Shown: one piece after another, positions 1-9,797 of the stretch | How the letters are laid out: each line of letters begins with the position of its first letter | How positions within the stretch are numbered: the stretch's first letter is position 1 | NCBI RefSeq assembly: GCF_016653635.2 | Contig: NZ_CP067420.1 | Span: forward strand, 4,676,001-4,740,000 | Length of the DNA stretch: 64,000 nucleotides | Source: Skermanella sp. TT6 | GTDB lineage: Bacteria > Pseudomonadota > Alphaproteobacteria > Azospirillales > Azospirillaceae | Direction: 5' to 3' | Notes under the pieces: generated by a model | What the model saw: the letters and a program-made list of their open reading frames with translations, nothing else | Told to the model about the DNA's origin: nothing | Database searches by the model: none | Program-made: the position numbers and the translations under genes

Positions 1-869
1 TCGTCGAACAGCGGAGTGCCGCTGATGCTGATCGTCCGGGGCGTGCCGCCGGCGTCGCGGAACGTGCCGGTCAGCCCGCGGAACGCCCGGCGCGCCTCCA
101 GGTCGGCGAGCCGGCCCGCATCCACCGCCATCAGCTCTCCCAGGGTGCGGCCGACCGACAGTCCGGCGTCGGGACCCAGCACCGCCTCGAAGTTGCCGAG
201 GAAACGGGTGAAACGCAGGTCGGCGCCCATTTCCCAGAACCAGTCCGAGGCCGAGGCGGCGAAATGGCGGAAGCTGCGTTCGCTCTCCCGGATCTCGCGC
301 TCGGCCTCCTTGCGGAGCGTGATGTCCCGGATCACGCCGATGAACTTGCGGCCTTCCGCCAGCTTGATCTCGGCCACCGCCAGCTCGATCGGGAAGATCT
401 CGCCGGACCGCCGCCTGGCCACCGCCTCCCGCTGGCGGCCGATGATCCGCGCCCTGCCGGTCTCGCGGTAGGCCGCGATCTGGCCGTCGTGGGGGGCGGC
501 GTCGGCCGGCGCCATCAGCAGGGACAGGTTCCGGCCTCGCAGCTCGTGCTCGGCGTAGCCGAACATGGTCTCGATCGCCCGGTTGACGCTCTCGATCGCG
601 CCCCGGTCGTCGGCGGTGACGATGCCCTCCCCGACATTGTCCAGGATGGTGCGGGCGACCGCCTCCCCCTCCGCGCGGATTCGGCGGTTGACGGCCTCCA
701 GCTCCTCCTCCATCAGGCGGGTGCTGCGCTCGATCCGGGCACGCTCCTGGTCCGCCTCCGTATAGGCGGCATCGACCATTTCCAGAAGGGCCGCCATGTC
801 GGGCTGCCCGTCGGGCCGCCCGCGTGCCGCCCGCCTGAGCTGGCGCTCCAGCAGCCGGTGCAGGCTCAT
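1..869 (-). CDS. PAS-domain sensor protein, C-terminus beyond the window
   Basis: Only the N-terminal ~290 residues are present; the gene runs off the left edge. After a charged helical leader (about residues 1-60) there is a PAS domain starting near TILDNVGEGIVTADDRGAIE and ending at FIGVIRDIT, then a second PAS-like domain (SASDWFWEMGADLRFTRFLG). No kinase or cyclase domain is reached, so the output is unknown; a histidine kinase or diguanylate cyclase is typical for this architecture. The ATG at 867-869 overlaps the stop of the upstream FIST gene (ATGA), so the two are translationally coupled. FIST domains are predicted small-ligand sensors usually found with signalling proteins, which suggests one split sensory system. 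Confidence 0.8.
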   Translation of the reverse strand, partial: MSLHRLLERQLRRAARGRPDGQPDMAALLEMVDAAYTEADQERARIERSTRLMEEELEAVNRRIRAEGEAVARTILDNVGEGIVTADDRGAIESVNRAIETMFGYAEHELRGRNLSLLMAPADAAPHDGQIAAYRETGRARIIGRQREAVARRRSGEIFPIELAVAEIKLAEGRKFIGVIRDITLRKEAEREIRESERSFRHFAASASDWFWEMGADLRFTRFLGNFEAVLGPDAGLSVGRTLGELMAVDAGRLADLEARRAFRGLTGTFRDAGGTPRTISISGTPLFD

Positions 870-1990
870 CTTTCGCCGATGGTGGTGATCGTCATGGTCT
901 GGTTGTGCAGCTCGCAGGCGCCGGTGCGGGCGTGGGGCGAGATCTCGCCATAGGAGTAGAAGCCGAGGGTGCGCGCCCCTCCGCCCAGGATCTCCGCGGC
1001 GCTCTCCACCTCCTCCGCGACCCGCTGGCCGAGCACCAGCTTGCGGCCGATGCAGGACACCAGGATCGCCAGATGGGTCCCCTGGGGTGCTGCGGCCATG
1101 CCGGCGGCCTCGCCGGCGCCGTCGATCAGCTTCTCGAAGCTGGCCCGCATCAGCTGGGCGACGCTGCCCTCGGGCACGTCGCCCGCGAAGACCATGGCGT
1201 TCGTCGCGTCGTCGGTCCCGACCACGGTGCGGACCACCTCGCCGCCGTCGGGCCTGACGATGCGCAGCGGGAACAGCAGCGCCGAACCGGGAAGCTCCGG
1301 CACCAGGTCGCCGAGATAGCGCTTGTAGAGGTCGAGCGCCGGCTGGTTGTCCAGGGTGTGGAGCACGTTCCCGGCGGAGCCGGTGATCCGGCGTTCCGGC
1401 CCGAAGGGCTGCCAGCCGCCGTAGCTGCCGTGGCCGACCGTGACGGCGTCGCCGTACAGGCCGATGGCGGCGACCCGCCCGGGGCGCGGCTGGTCCCCCG
1501 CGCCGACATGGGTCACCTTGAAGTCCGCGCCGTCGCCGGCAAGGCCGCCGGTGATCGTGACGTCGGCGCCCAGGATCTCCTGCAGCCCGCGGATCAGGTC
1601 GCTGCCGTTGATCCGCGTGCCGTCGGACAGGATGAACAGGGCGCGCAGGCCGTCGCCGGGCAGTTCGGCGGCGAGGCGCCGGCCGACGGCGCGCGACTCG
1701 TCGTCCCCTATCTCCACCTTGGCGATCCGCACCGGAGTGGTGTCGAACGAGACCGCGGAGGCGACGAGGGAACCATCGAACACCTCCTCCCCGATGATCT
1801 CGCCGCCGGTCGAGCATCCGACCAGGGGGGCTCCGGGAAACCGTGCCTGGAGCTCGGCGAGCCGGGCCGCCAGGTCGGGGACGCCGGGTCCGAAGAAGTA
1901 GAGGACGAAGTCCGCCCGGGACAGGTCGTCGGAAGGCCGCATGTCCTCCCACCCCTGCCCCGGCGTCCAGGCAAGCTGACTGACGCGCAT
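866..1990 (-). CDS. FIST N/C domain sensory protein
   Basis: About 374 residues if translation starts at the ATG at 1990, which has a GGAG nine bases upstream; an in-frame start at 2053 is possible but has no clear ribosome site. The N-terminal FIST domain includes GCSTGGEIIGEEVFDGSLVA, and the C-terminal FIST_C part includes FYSYGEISP near the end (GEISPHARTGACELHNQTMT). No signal peptide or membrane segment is seen, so the protein should be cytoplasmic. FIST proteins are predicted to bind small ligands such as amino acids and feed two-component or cyclic-di-GMP proteins. The 4-base overlap with the downstream PAS sensor fits that role. The ligand is unknown. Confidence 0.85.
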   Translation of the reverse strand: MRVSQLAWTPGQGWEDMRPSDDLSRADFVLYFFGPGVPDLAARLAELQARFPGAPLVGCSTGGEIIGEEVFDGSLVASAVSFDTTPVRIAKVEIGDDESRAVGRRLAAELPGDGLRALFILSDGTRINGSDLIRGLQEILGADVTITGGLAGDGADFKVTHVGAGDQPRPGRVAAIGLYGDAVTVGHGSYGGWQPFGPERRITGSAGNVLHTLDNQPALDLYKRYLGDLVPELPGSALLFPLRIVRPDGGEVVRTVVGTDDATNAMVFAGDVPEGSVAQLMRASFEKLIDGAGEAAGMAAAPQGTHLAILVSCIGRKLVLGQRVAEEVESAAEILGGGARTLGFYSYGEISPHARTGACELHNQTMTITTIGER

Positions 1991-2128
1991 ATCCCGCAAC
2001 TCCGATGAGCGGCCGCGGGCATGGACGCCGACGGCGGTGATCGACGGCCACAAGGATTACCCGCATGCGGAGAGTTTATCCACCTCTCCTTTACCCAGCG
2101 GGATATGCCGCTCCGGAACGCACGATCC

Positions 2129-4456
2129 TCAGCCACCCCGCCCGGCCCGGAGCGCCTGCGGCGGAGATCCGGCCGGAGCGGGCAGCTCCGCCGCCAGGGG
2201 CGGCTGGCCGTCGTTCCGGATATGGATGGTCCGCTGCGGGAACGGGATCTCGATGCCCAGCTCGTCGAACCGGCGCTTCATGCGGCGGTTGAACTCGCGC
2301 CCGACCGTCCATTGCTGGATCGGCCGCGTCTTGATCCGGGCCTTGATGATGACGGCATTGTCGCGGAAGGCGTCCACGCCCAGGATCTCGATCGGCTCCA
2401 GGATCAGCCGGCCGAACTGCGGCGTCGCCTGCAGCTCCGCGCCCAGGTCCTTGATCACCCCGATCACCCGGTCCGTGTCCTCGCCGTAGCCGATGCCGAT
2501 GTCCATGACGTAGTAGGAGAAGTCCTTGGTCAGGTTCAGCACCGAGTTGACCTGGCTGAACGGGATCGAGTGGACGCCGCCGGCCTGGTCGCGCAGCTTG
2601 ATCGTGCGGATCGTGATCGCCTCGACAAGGCCGCTGTGCCCGCCGCCCACGTCCACCACGTCGCCGACCGAGATGGTGTCCTCGAATAGGATGAACAGGC
2701 CGGTGATGACGTCCTTGACCAGCGTCTGGGAACCGAAGCCGATCGCCAGGCCGATGACGCCGGCACCGGCCAGCAGCGGCGCGATGTTGACGCCGATCTC
2801 CGACAGGGCGACCAGGGCGACCACGGTGATCAGGACCACCATGACGGCGTTGCGGAGCAGCGGCAGCAGGGTTCGGACCCGGGCGCTGCGTTCGATCCGG
2901 GTGCCGTAGCGGTCGGTTCCGGTCAGGTAGTGCTCGATCAGGTTGCTGGTGACCTCCCAGGTGATCGCGGCGAGGATCAGGACGACCCCGATCGAGACGA
3001 CGGCCGAGCTGATGCGCTGCCCGATCGGCGACTCCAGCCAGGCGAAGCTGTCGACGCCCCAGGCGTTGAGCAGGGCCAGCAGGGCGAAGAACCAGACCAC
3101 CGCCTTGATCACCCGCTGGAGGATCGGCAGGTACCGGTTCGCGCGCTCCTCCAGGTGCGGGAACTGCAGCTTGACCTCGGGCGAGATCGAGAAGCCGCGG
3201 CGGATCAGGGCGTCGATCAGGTTCACGACGATGCGCGCCGCGATCAGCACCAGGATCGACAGGCCGGTGGCACGCAGCATGAACTCGAACCCGTCCTGGA
3301 CGCTGAGCGCCCAGATCCCGTAGATCACCACCAGGTACAGGATCGCCAGGATGTGCCAGACGTCGGCCAGCCGGCGCCGGGCCGCACGGAAGGCCCCGCT
3401 GCGGTTGCCGGCCGCGATCTCCTGGGCCTCCACGGTGCCGTTGCTCCCGCCGCCCAGCGGGCGGCCGCGCAGCCATTCGGCCACGTCGCGGCGGTTCTGC
3501 AGGATCAGGATCACCAGCATGCCGGTGATCACCAGCCCGACCAGCTTCAGCAGCGCCTCGTAGGAGCCGCTGGGCAGGCCCAGCATATAGGCCGCCTCCG
3601 AGATGAAATAGCCGTACACCCCGGTGTAGGCGAGGCGCCGGGCCCAGATATAGCCGTAATGGGCCGATTCGTCGCCGATGGGGAGCATCCGCAGGTTCGG
3701 CGCGGTCGGTGCCAGCACGCCGCGGGTCAGCGCCAGGATCAGCTGGATCAGGATGGTCGCGTTGATCACGATCAGGGCGACCAGCCGCACCACCAGCGGC
3801 GGGTCGGTGACGGAGAGGGTGCCGTAGCCGGCGACGGCGAAGACGCCGATCGGCACCAGCTCGATGACGGTGCGCAGGATCACCAGCGGCAGGCGGGCCA
3901 GGATCCGCTCGTTCCGCCGGCTCTCGATCGACTGCCGCGCGCGGCGGAGCAGGCGCGACATGGCGGCGCCGGCCAGGAACCCGACGCCGACCGCCAGCAC
4001 GAGCTGGAGCCCGACCTGGATCCAGCGGTCGCGGCGCATCTCGTCGGTCGCCTGCCCCTGGAGCCACTCCACCGTGTCCGGCAGGTCGGCGAAGACGGCC
4101 CCGATGGCGATCATCTGCCGGCTGAGGCGCCCGACCCGCTCCGACATGAATTCGAGCACCCGCGAGCTGGGCGGCTCGATCTCCTGCCGTTCGGTCTGCC
4201 GCTGCGCCTGCAGCAGGGTGCGGAGCTGGGCGGTCAGCCGCTCGCGGGCGGCGGGATCCTCCAGTGTGGCCAGCAGATCCTGGATCTGCCTGGCGGGATC
4301 TTCCGGCTCGGCGGCGGGCGCCGCGGGGGCGGCCCCCGGCAGGGCCGCGGAGGGAACCTGGGCGGAGGCGGGCGTGCCGCACAGCAGCAGGGCCAGCAGG
4401 GGCAGGACCGTCAGAAGGCCGAGCACCGACCGGCCGAAGATACGGTCGATCATCAT
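2129..4456 (-). CDS. Large mechanosensitive channel, MscS family
   Basis: About 775 residues. The start chosen is the first of two tandem ATGs (MMIDRIFGRS), just before a signal peptide ending near GTPASAQ. A periplasmic helical region (residues ~30-140, with EDPARQIQDLLATLEDP) is followed by many membrane segments. The C-terminal MscS core contains the pore helix region GVNIAPLLAGAGVIGLAIGF, the beta-domain GSQTLVKDVITGLFILFEDT and the soluble tail ending in FPQRTIHIRN. It should sit in the inner membrane and release osmolytes on hypo-osmotic shock. The size is that of the YbdG/MscK-like expanded class rather than the 286-residue MscS. It appears to be a single transcription unit. Confidence 0.9.
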   Translation of the reverse strand: MMIDRIFGRSVLGLLTVLPLLALLLCGTPASAQVPSAALPGAAPAAPAAEPEDPARQIQDLLATLEDPAARERLTAQLRTLLQAQRQTERQEIEPPSSRVLEFMSERVGRLSRQMIAIGAVFADLPDTVEWLQGQATDEMRRDRWIQVGLQLVLAVGVGFLAGAAMSRLLRRARQSIESRRNERILARLPLVILRTVIELVPIGVFAVAGYGTLSVTDPPLVVRLVALIVINATILIQLILALTRGVLAPTAPNLRMLPIGDESAHYGYIWARRLAYTGVYGYFISEAAYMLGLPSGSYEALLKLVGLVITGMLVILILQNRRDVAEWLRGRPLGGGSNGTVEAQEIAAGNRSGAFRAARRRLADVWHILAILYLVVIYGIWALSVQDGFEFMLRATGLSILVLIAARIVVNLIDALIRRGFSISPEVKLQFPHLEERANRYLPILQRVIKAVVWFFALLALLNAWGVDSFAWLESPIGQRISSAVVSIGVVLILAAITWEVTSNLIEHYLTGTDRYGTRIERSARVRTLLPLLRNAVMVVLITVVALVALSEIGVNIAPLLAGAGVIGLAIGFGSQTLVKDVITGLFILFEDTISVGDVVDVGGGHSGLVEAITIRTIKLRDQAGGVHSIPFSQVNSVLNLTKDFSYYVMDIGIGYGEDTDRVIGVIKDLGAELQATPQFGRLILEPIEILGVDAFRDNAVIIKARIKTRPIQQWTVGREFNRRMKRRFDELGIEIPFPQRTIHIRNDGQPPLAAELPAPAGSPPQALRAGRGG

Positions 4457-4618
4457 CCGTTCGCTTGATCCATGATTTCGGGAAACCGCGACGTTAGCGC
4501 GGGCGGCCACGGCAAGCCACCCGGCAGGGTGTATCCTTGTCGAGCCAAAAACCCGCCAGGGCCGATTTCGTTGCGATGATGGCGAAATCGGATGGGGTAT
4601 GCCGACGCCGAGGCGAGT

Positions 4619-5452
4619 TCAGTCGGTGGCCGGCCGGAAACCGATATGGCGGGCTTGGATCGCCCGGATCGAGCCGTCGTCGCGCATCGAGGCCAGCGCC
4701 TCGTTGAAGCGCTCGACCAGACCGGCGGCGCCCGGCCGGCTGCGGGCGATCGCGAGGCGGAACTCGGCCTGCTCGATCGGGAACTCGAGGAAGGCGGACC
4801 GGGCGGCGCCGCTTTCCTGGGCGGCCAGCAGGAGAGGCTCGGCGAAGGTCACCAGGACGACCCTGCCCTGTCCCCGGAGCACCAGGGTCAGGGCTGCGGC
4901 GCTGCTCGCGACGTCCTCGATATGGACCCCGGCGGCGACGAGGCTGCCCTGCACCGGGTCGCCGTGGATGGTAATGACCCGCAGCCGCGGCCGCTCCGCG
5001 CCGCCTCCCGGTTCCGGACCGTCGGCCAAACCGCCGGACTGGCGGATGGCGATCGCCCGGAAGCTGTCGAGCGGCGGGCCGGAATAGCCGGTCCCGACGA
5101 AGGCGCTGACCGATGCCTCCAGCAGGCTGTCGGACAGCACGAAGTCCGCCGAACCGCCGCCGGAGCCGCCGCGGACGACGGTGGCGAAAGCCCGCCCGTT
5201 GCGCACGGTGTGTTCGGCGCGGGCGGCCGGCATGTAGGCGTATCTCGGGGTTCGGCCGTCCCGCCGGAAGGCCTCGGACAGCACCTCGGTGACGATCCCC
5301 TGCGGGTGGTCGGGAGCCGCCCCTTCGAGGATGAAGGGAGGGAGCGGCGCCAGCACGATGTTGACCAGGTCCAGCGCCGCTGCCGGCAGCGGCACGGCGG
5401 GGAGGCACGACAGGAGCATGAGACGCAGTATCCGGAACGCCCGTGCGATCAT
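4619..5452 (-). CDS. Periplasmic solute-binding protein, SBP_bac_3-like
   Basis: About 277 residues from the ATG at 5452, which has GAGGGG just upstream; longer in-frame starts lack this. The signal peptide (MIARAFRILRLMLLSCLPAV) ends near PAAALD. The mature part has the layout of type-II periplasmic binding proteins: a first lobe with GIVTEVLSEAFRRDG, a middle lobe with FVLSDSLLEA and RAIAIRQSGG, and a C-terminal lobe with LVERFNEALASMRDDGSIRAIQ. No transporter permease or ATPase is adjacent. It may be an orphan amino-acid-type binding protein or a periplasmic sensor. The substrate cannot be predicted. Confidence 0.75.
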   Translation of the reverse strand: MIARAFRILRLMLLSCLPAVPLPAAALDLVNIVLAPLPPFILEGAAPDHPQGIVTEVLSEAFRRDGRTPRYAYMPAARAEHTVRNGRAFATVVRGGSGGGSADFVLSDSLLEASVSAFVGTGYSGPPLDSFRAIAIRQSGGLADGPEPGGGAERPRLRVITIHGDPVQGSLVAAGVHIEDVASSAAALTLVLRGQGRVVLVTFAEPLLLAAQESGAARSAFLEFPIEQAEFRLAIARSRPGAAGLVERFNEALASMRDDGSIRAIQARHIGFRPATD

Positions 5453-5520
5453 CTGCCCCTCGGGTTGACGGCCTGGAGGCATATTCAATCCCAAGCACCG
5501 AAGCTTGGCAACGCCGCCCG

Positions 5521-5536
5521 CCCGGCATGCGCCGGG
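5521..5536 (-). terminator. Short GC hairpin, possible terminator
   Basis: CCCGGC-ATGC-GCCGGG lies 9 bases past the stop of the exonuclease-like gene. It has six-base-pair arms and no T tract on the minus strand. It may be a weak terminator or an RNA 3'-end structure. Confidence 0.3.
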
Positions 5537-5544
5537 CTGCGGCA

Positions 5545-6108
5545 TCACGCGGCAGGCGGGCGCAATGTCAGATATATGAGGCCGGACGAGACGGCGTCGG
5601 CCAGCGGGCCGGGGGTTCCGCGCTCCGGCAGGTCGAGGTGGCGCAGGATCGCGTCGAACCGGAGATCCGGCTCCGGGCGGCCGGCGGTGGGCCGGTGATG
5701 GTCGTAATAGAGGCTCGACACCTCGATCATCGGGTTGGGGACCTGGACCCCGATGCGCGGCTTGACCAGCCGGTCGATCAGCGCCACCGCGAAGGTCAGG
5801 TAGTATCCCACCAGCGGCCGCGCCCCGACGAATCGCAGCAGGTCGAGCGCCGCCCGCTCCTGGTCCCGGGAGGCGGCGTCCGGCGCCGACGGGCCGGTCC
5901 TCAGATGGAGCCGGCGGCTGGCCAGAAGCCGGTTGCCGCGGATCGGGATCGCCACGACCTCCAGCAGATCGGCATTCTCCGCGTCGAACGAGCTGGCTCC
6001 CACGGCCAGGGCGACCGACTCGCCGCTGCCGTCCTCGTCGAACAGGAAGGCGTAGGCGGGGTCGGTCAGGTAACGGCGGTTGAGCGACTTGCGCAGGTCC
6101 GACAGCAT
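5545..6108 (-). CDS. Degenerate DnaQ-like 3'-5' exonuclease (probable pseudoenzyme)
   Basis: 187 residues from MLSDLRKSLNRR. This belongs to the exonuclease family usually found directly after DUF294/CBS proteins, with conserved landmarks VVAIPIRGNRLLASRRL, PLVGYYLTFAVALIDRLVKP and IEVSSLYYD. The metal-binding motif is lost: where the family has D-x-E (as in ALDxETTG), this protein reads ALAVGASSF, with A35 and G37 at the two acidic positions. The second acidic site (usually FDVAML) reads FAVALI. The fold looks intact but catalysis looks impossible. It starts 2 bases after the DUF294 gene stop, so the two are co-translated and the role may be structural or regulatory. The family comparison is from memory. 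Confidence 0.7.
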   Translation of the reverse strand: MLSDLRKSLNRRYLTDPAYAFLFDEDGSGESVALAVGASSFDAENADLLEVVAIPIRGNRLLASRRLHLRTGPSAPDAASRDQERAALDLLRFVGARPLVGYYLTFAVALIDRLVKPRIGVQVPNPMIEVSSLYYDHHRPTAGRPEPDLRFDAILRHLDLPERGTPGPLADAVSSGLIYLTLRPPAA

Positions 6109-6110
6109 GA

Positions 6111-7925
6111 TCAGAACATCTTCAGATGGAAATGATAGGTGATGAATTCCTTGAAGCGCTTGACGATCGACAGCGAGTCCTTCAACAGGTCCCGCTCCAG
6201 GCGGTTCAGCTGGTCCGGCCGGATGAAATTGTCGGTCTGGGTGCCGATATCGCCGGCCGCCAGCCGCAGCTTGAGGCGCAGCTCCAGCATCGCCAGCAGG
6301 GCCTCGGTCAGCTCGGTCGCCATGGTCGCGTCGAACACGCCCAGATCCTGGAGCGCCCGGATCCGGTCGATCGTGTTGCGCTCCTGCAGGCGCTTCTCCA
6401 GCGCCAGGCTGCGCACGCCGTGGACCAGCGGGAAGATCCCGCCCTTCTTGATGTCGAGCTCTTCCCCCTTGAGATGGGAGAACAGGCCGATCGGCGTGTC
6501 GAAGCTGAGGGTCGGCCGCGCGAAATGGGAAAAGAACATGTCGTTGGCGGACAGCGTCTCGATCAGGTAGTCGCGCGCCTGGTCGAGCAGCGTGGCGTCG
6601 CCGGCCACCGGCGCCGCGTCGTAGAAGATCGCCAGGTTGAGCTGGGCCGCCTCGTCGGGATGGTAGACCCAGCCATGGATCGCCGCCCGGTACCCGGCCA
6701 GCGGCCGGGTCCATTCCGGCGTGTTGACCATGATGCCGCCGGGGCACTGGGGATAGCCGAACTCGATCAGCGAGCGGGAGAATTCCGCCGTGATCGACTC
6801 CAGGTCCGGACAGGCGTAGCCGTCGCGCAGGATCAGGCCGTTGTCCTGGTCGGTCTTCAGGATCTGCTCGCCGCGCCCCTCGCTGCCCATCACGATCAGG
6901 CAGGAGTTGGCCAGCAGGTCGGGCGGGGCCAGGAGCTCGAACAGCTTGGCGAAGATCCGGCGGTTGAGCGCCGTGACCATCTCGGCGATGAACCGGATCT
7001 TGACGCCGTTGCCGTGCAGGGCCTGGATCAGCGTCGGGATCTCGGCCGAGGCGGCCCGAAGGTCCGCCAGGTCGGAGGCCCGCTCGACCCGGATCGCCAC
7101 GATGTGGGAGTTGTTGGACAGGAAGCCCAGCAGGTCGACCTGCTCCAGGATGCCGACGATCGCCTCCCCCTCGGTCACCACGACGCGGCGGATGCCGTGC
7201 TTGGTCATCACCACCAGGGCATTGAACAGGAAATCGTCGATGTCGAGCGAGATCATCGAATAGCTGGCGAGCGGCCCGACCGGCGAGGTCACGGGCGCCC
7301 CGTCCAGGATAACCGCGTCGCGCAGGTCGCGGTCGCTCAGGATGCCGACGCGTCCCGGCGCGCCGTCGGCGCCCGGCTCCCCCCTGACCAGCAGCGAGGT
7401 CGATCGGGTCGCCTTCATGGCCGCGACGGCGTCGCGGGCGCTGCAGTCGGCGCCCACATAGGCGGCGGGATGGATATAGGCCTGCCGGATGCGGGCCATC
7501 ATGAACGAGGTCATCTCGCGGTTGGCTTGGCGCACGGCCAGGTCGCGCAGCCGGTCGATCATCTCCTGGTGGAACCAGACCCCGAACCGGGGATTGGTCC
7601 GGGTCAGGTCGAGGAAGCTCTCCTGCGGCAGGAGCTGGCAGACGGTGTCCTCGCGCGCGACGAAGGTGCCGGCGCCGGGCGATCCCAGCAGCGCCTTGAC
7701 GTCGAAGCTCTCGCCCGGACCGTAGGCGGCCAGCACCTCGGTCCCGCTCAGCTCCTGCACCAGGCCCTTGAGCACGATGTGCAGGTGGCCGGACGCCTCC
7801 TCCCCGCGCAGGACGGTGGCGCCCTTGGGCCAGACGGCGATGTCCGAGGCCGCCATGACCTGGTCCCGCTCCGCGGGCGTCAGGCGGTCGAACGGCGCGA
7901 TCGTGAAACTGAAGGCTTCGAACAC
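6111..7925 (-). CDS. cNMP-binding/CBS/DUF294 nucleotidyltransferase-like protein
   Basis: About 604 residues from a GTG at 7925 (VFEAFSFTIAPFDRL), with AAGG upstream; the open frame extends further but that stretch overlaps a terminator and looks noncoding. Domains in order: a cyclic-nucleotide-binding-like beta barrel (residues ~10-120), a CBS pair (~150-280), a DUF294 nucleotidyltransferase with GSEGRGEQILKTDQDN, and the DUF294 substrate-binding C-terminal domain (~460-600). It resembles GlnD-like nucleotidyltransferases and is presumed to modify a protein in response to ligands. It sits downstream of actP and upstream of the exonuclease-like gene. The same order is common in proteobacteria, suggesting regulation of acetate metabolism. 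Confidence 0.85.
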   Translation of the reverse strand: MFEAFSFTIAPFDRLTPAERDQVMAASDIAVWPKGATVLRGEEASGHLHIVLKGLVQELSGTEVLAAYGPGESFDVKALLGSPGAGTFVAREDTVCQLLPQESFLDLTRTNPRFGVWFHQEMIDRLRDLAVRQANREMTSFMMARIRQAYIHPAAYVGADCSARDAVAAMKATRSTSLLVRGEPGADGAPGRVGILSDRDLRDAVILDGAPVTSPVGPLASYSMISLDIDDFLFNALVVMTKHGIRRVVVTEGEAIVGILEQVDLLGFLSNNSHIVAIRVERASDLADLRAASAEIPTLIQALHGNGVKIRFIAEMVTALNRRIFAKLFELLAPPDLLANSCLIVMGSEGRGEQILKTDQDNGLILRDGYACPDLESITAEFSRSLIEFGYPQCPGGIMVNTPEWTRPLAGYRAAIHGWVYHPDEAAQLNLAIFYDAAPVAGDATLLDQARDYLIETLSANDMFFSHFARPTLSFDTPIGLFSHLKGEELDIKKGGIFPLVHGVRSLALEKRLQERNTIDRIRALQDLGVFDATMATELTEALLAMLELRLKLRLAAGDIGTQTDNFIRPDQLNRLERDLLKDSLSIVKRFKEFITYHFHLKMF

Positions 7926-7970
7926 GTCGGAGCACCTTCGGCGTTGGAGGTCGGGGAAACCGGAGCCCAA

Positions 7971-8003
7971 GAAAAACGCCCCAAGGTTGGCAGCCTTGGG
8001 GCG
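7971..8003 (-). terminator. Rho-independent terminator of actP
   Basis: Perfect 10-bp arms (CGCCCCAAGG at 7977-7986, CCTTGGGGCG at 7994-8003) around a 7-base loop. On the minus strand the hairpin is followed by TTTTTC. It ends the DUF485-actP transcript, or attenuates read-through into the DUF294 gene. Confidence 0.85.
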
Positions 8004-8020
8004 TCTTGGCGAGAGCCATA

Positions 8021-8046
8021 GTCGCGGGGGAGCGCTCCCCCGCGAC
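8021..8046. repeat. 26-bp perfect palindrome downstream of actP
   Basis: Bases 8021-8033 are the exact reverse complement of 8034-8046 (centre GAGC|GCTC). The palindrome lies between the actP stop and its terminator. It could form a cruciform, bind a dimeric protein or stabilise the mRNA 3' end. Confidence 0.6.
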
Positions 8047-8084
8047 ACCATGGCGCATCCTGCCGGGGCGCTGGGCGCCGGCAC

Positions 8085-9797
8085 TCAGTGGGACGAAGCA
8101 CCCTCGGCGCCCAGACCGGTCTGGGAGCGGATGTACTGCGCCTCGTAGGCGGCGGCCTCGTCGGCGGCGTTCTGGCTCTTGTCGATGATCGAGAAGAACC
8201 AGGTTCCGACGAAGGCCAGGGTGACCGAGAAGATCGCGGGGTTGTCGTAGCCGAAGGGCGCGCTGCCCTTGGCGTTGCCCAGGACGCTTTCCCAGACGGT
8301 CGGCCCGAGGATCACCATCACGGTGGCGCTGATCAGGCCCAGGAAGCCGCCGACCAGGGCGCCCTGGGTCGTCAGCTTGCTCCAGAACATCGACATGACG
8401 ATGATCGGGAAGTTGGCCGAGGCGGCGATGGCGAAGGCGAGGCCCACCATGAAGGCGATGTTCTGCTGCTCGAAGGCGATGCCGAGCACCATGGCGAGGA
8501 TGCCGAGGACCACGGTCGAGATCTTCGACACCCGGATCTCCTGCACCTCGTTGACCCGGCCGCGGCGGAACACCGAGGCGTAGAGGTCGTGCGACACGGC
8601 GGACGCGCCCGCCAGGGTCAGGCCCGACACCACCGCCAGGATGGTGGCGAAGGCGACGGCCGAGATGAAGCCGAGGAACAGGTCGCCGCCGACCGCCTTG
8701 GACAGGTGGATCGCCGCCATGTTGGTGCCGCCGATCATGTCCTTCAGCTTGTCGTAGGAGATGCCGTCGGCGCCCAGCTTGAAGTAGTTCGGGTCCTTCA
8801 TCAGCAGGACGACGGCGCCGAAGCCGATGATGAAGGTCAGGATGTAGAAGTAGCCGATGAAGCCGGTGGCGTAGAAGACCGACTTGCGGGCCTCCTTGGC
8901 GTCGGCGACGGTGAAGAAGCGCATCAGGATGTGCGGCAATCCTGCGGTGCCGAACATCAGCGCGATGCCCAGCGAGATCGCCGACACCGGGTCCTTGACC
9001 AGGGTGCCCGGCTCCATGATCGCGATTCCCTTGGGGTGGACGTCCACCGCGGCCTGGAACAGCGCGCCGAAGTTGAAGTTATAGTTGACCAGCACCATCA
9101 GCGCCATGAAGGAGGCGCCGGACAGCAGCAGGACGGCCTTGATGATCTGCACCCAGGTGGTGGCGAGCATGCCGCCGAAGGTGACGTACATGATCATCAG
9201 GACGCCGACCAGGATGACGGCGTAATTGTACTGGAGCCCGAACAGGAGCTGGATGAGCTTGCCGGCGCCGACCATCTGGGCGATCAGGTAGAGCGCCACG
9301 ACGACCAGGGAGCCGGAGGCCGCGAGGGTGCGGATGGGGGTCTGCCGCAGGCGGTAGGAGGCGACGTCGGCGAAGGTGTACTTGCCGAGGTTGCGCAGCT
9401 GCTCCGCGATCAGGAACAGGATGATCGGCCAGCCGACCAGGAAGCCGATCGAGTAGATCAGCCCGTCGAAGCCCGAGGTGTAGACCAGCGCCGAGATGCC
9501 CAGGAACGAGGCGGCAGACATGTAGTCGCCGGCGATCGCCAGGCCGTTCTGGAAACCGGTGATGCCGCCGCCGGCGGCGTAGAAGTCCTTGGCCGACTTG
9601 GTCTTGGACGCGGCCCAGTAGGTGATCCCCAGCGTTCCCGCCACGAAGGCCAGGAACATGACGATGGCGGTCCAGTTGGTCGCCGACTTCTGGACGGCGC
9701 CGCTGATCGCGTCGGCGGCGAACGCCGGGTCCGGAATGGCCAGGGCGGCCGCGGCGACGGTCGATGCCGCCGCGAATGCTGCGATGACGCGCTTCAT
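8085..9797 (-). CDS. actP: Cation/acetate symporter ActP (SSS family)
   Basis: 570 residues from [13 protein letters not shown], with a cleavable signal peptide ending near PAFAADA, as in ActP proteins. About 13 membrane segments follow. Family landmarks include [41 protein letters not shown] and [12 protein letters not shown]. It takes up acetate and other short-chain monocarboxylates with Na+ or H+ across the inner membrane. The start codon overlaps the stop of the upstream DUF485 gene by one base (TAATG), the usual yjcH-actP arrangement. The unit ends at a strong terminator. Confidence 0.95.
   Translation of the reverse strand: MKRVIAAFAAASTVAAAALAIPDPAFAADAISGAVQKSATNWTAIVMFLAFVAGTLGITYWAASKTKSAKDFYAAGGGITGFQNGLAIAGDYMSAASFLGISALVYTSGFDGLIYSIGFLVGWPIILFLIAEQLRNLGKYTFADVASYRLRQTPIRTLAASGSLVVVALYLIAQMVGAGKLIQLLFGLQYNYAVILVGVLMIMYVTFGGMLATTWVQIIKAVLLLSGASFMALMVLVNYNFNFGALFQAAVDVHPKGIAIMEPGTLVKDPVSAISLGIALMFGTAGLPHILMRFFTVADAKEARKSVFYATGFIGYFYILTFIIGFGAVVLLMKDPNYFKLGADGISYDKLKDMIGGTNMAAIHLSKAVGGDLFLGFISAVAFATILAVVSGLTLAGASAVSHDLYASVFRRGRVNEVQEIRVSKISTVVLGILAMVLGIAFEQQNIAFMVGLAFAIAASANFPIIVMSMFWSKLTTQGALVGGFLGLISATVMVILGPTVWESVLGNAKGSAPFGYDNPAIFSVTLAFVGTWFFSIIDKSQNAADEAAAYEAQYIRSQTGLGAEGASSH

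Noticed and set aside
2930..4468. Long plus-strand open frame opposite the MscS gene
   Set aside because: It is a high-GC antisense shadow with biased composition; the minus strand encodes a clear channel protein.
5545..8058. Long minus-strand frame spanning the DUF294 region
   Set aside because: Only its last ~187 codons are real (the exonuclease-like gene); the rest is out of frame with the DUF294 protein.
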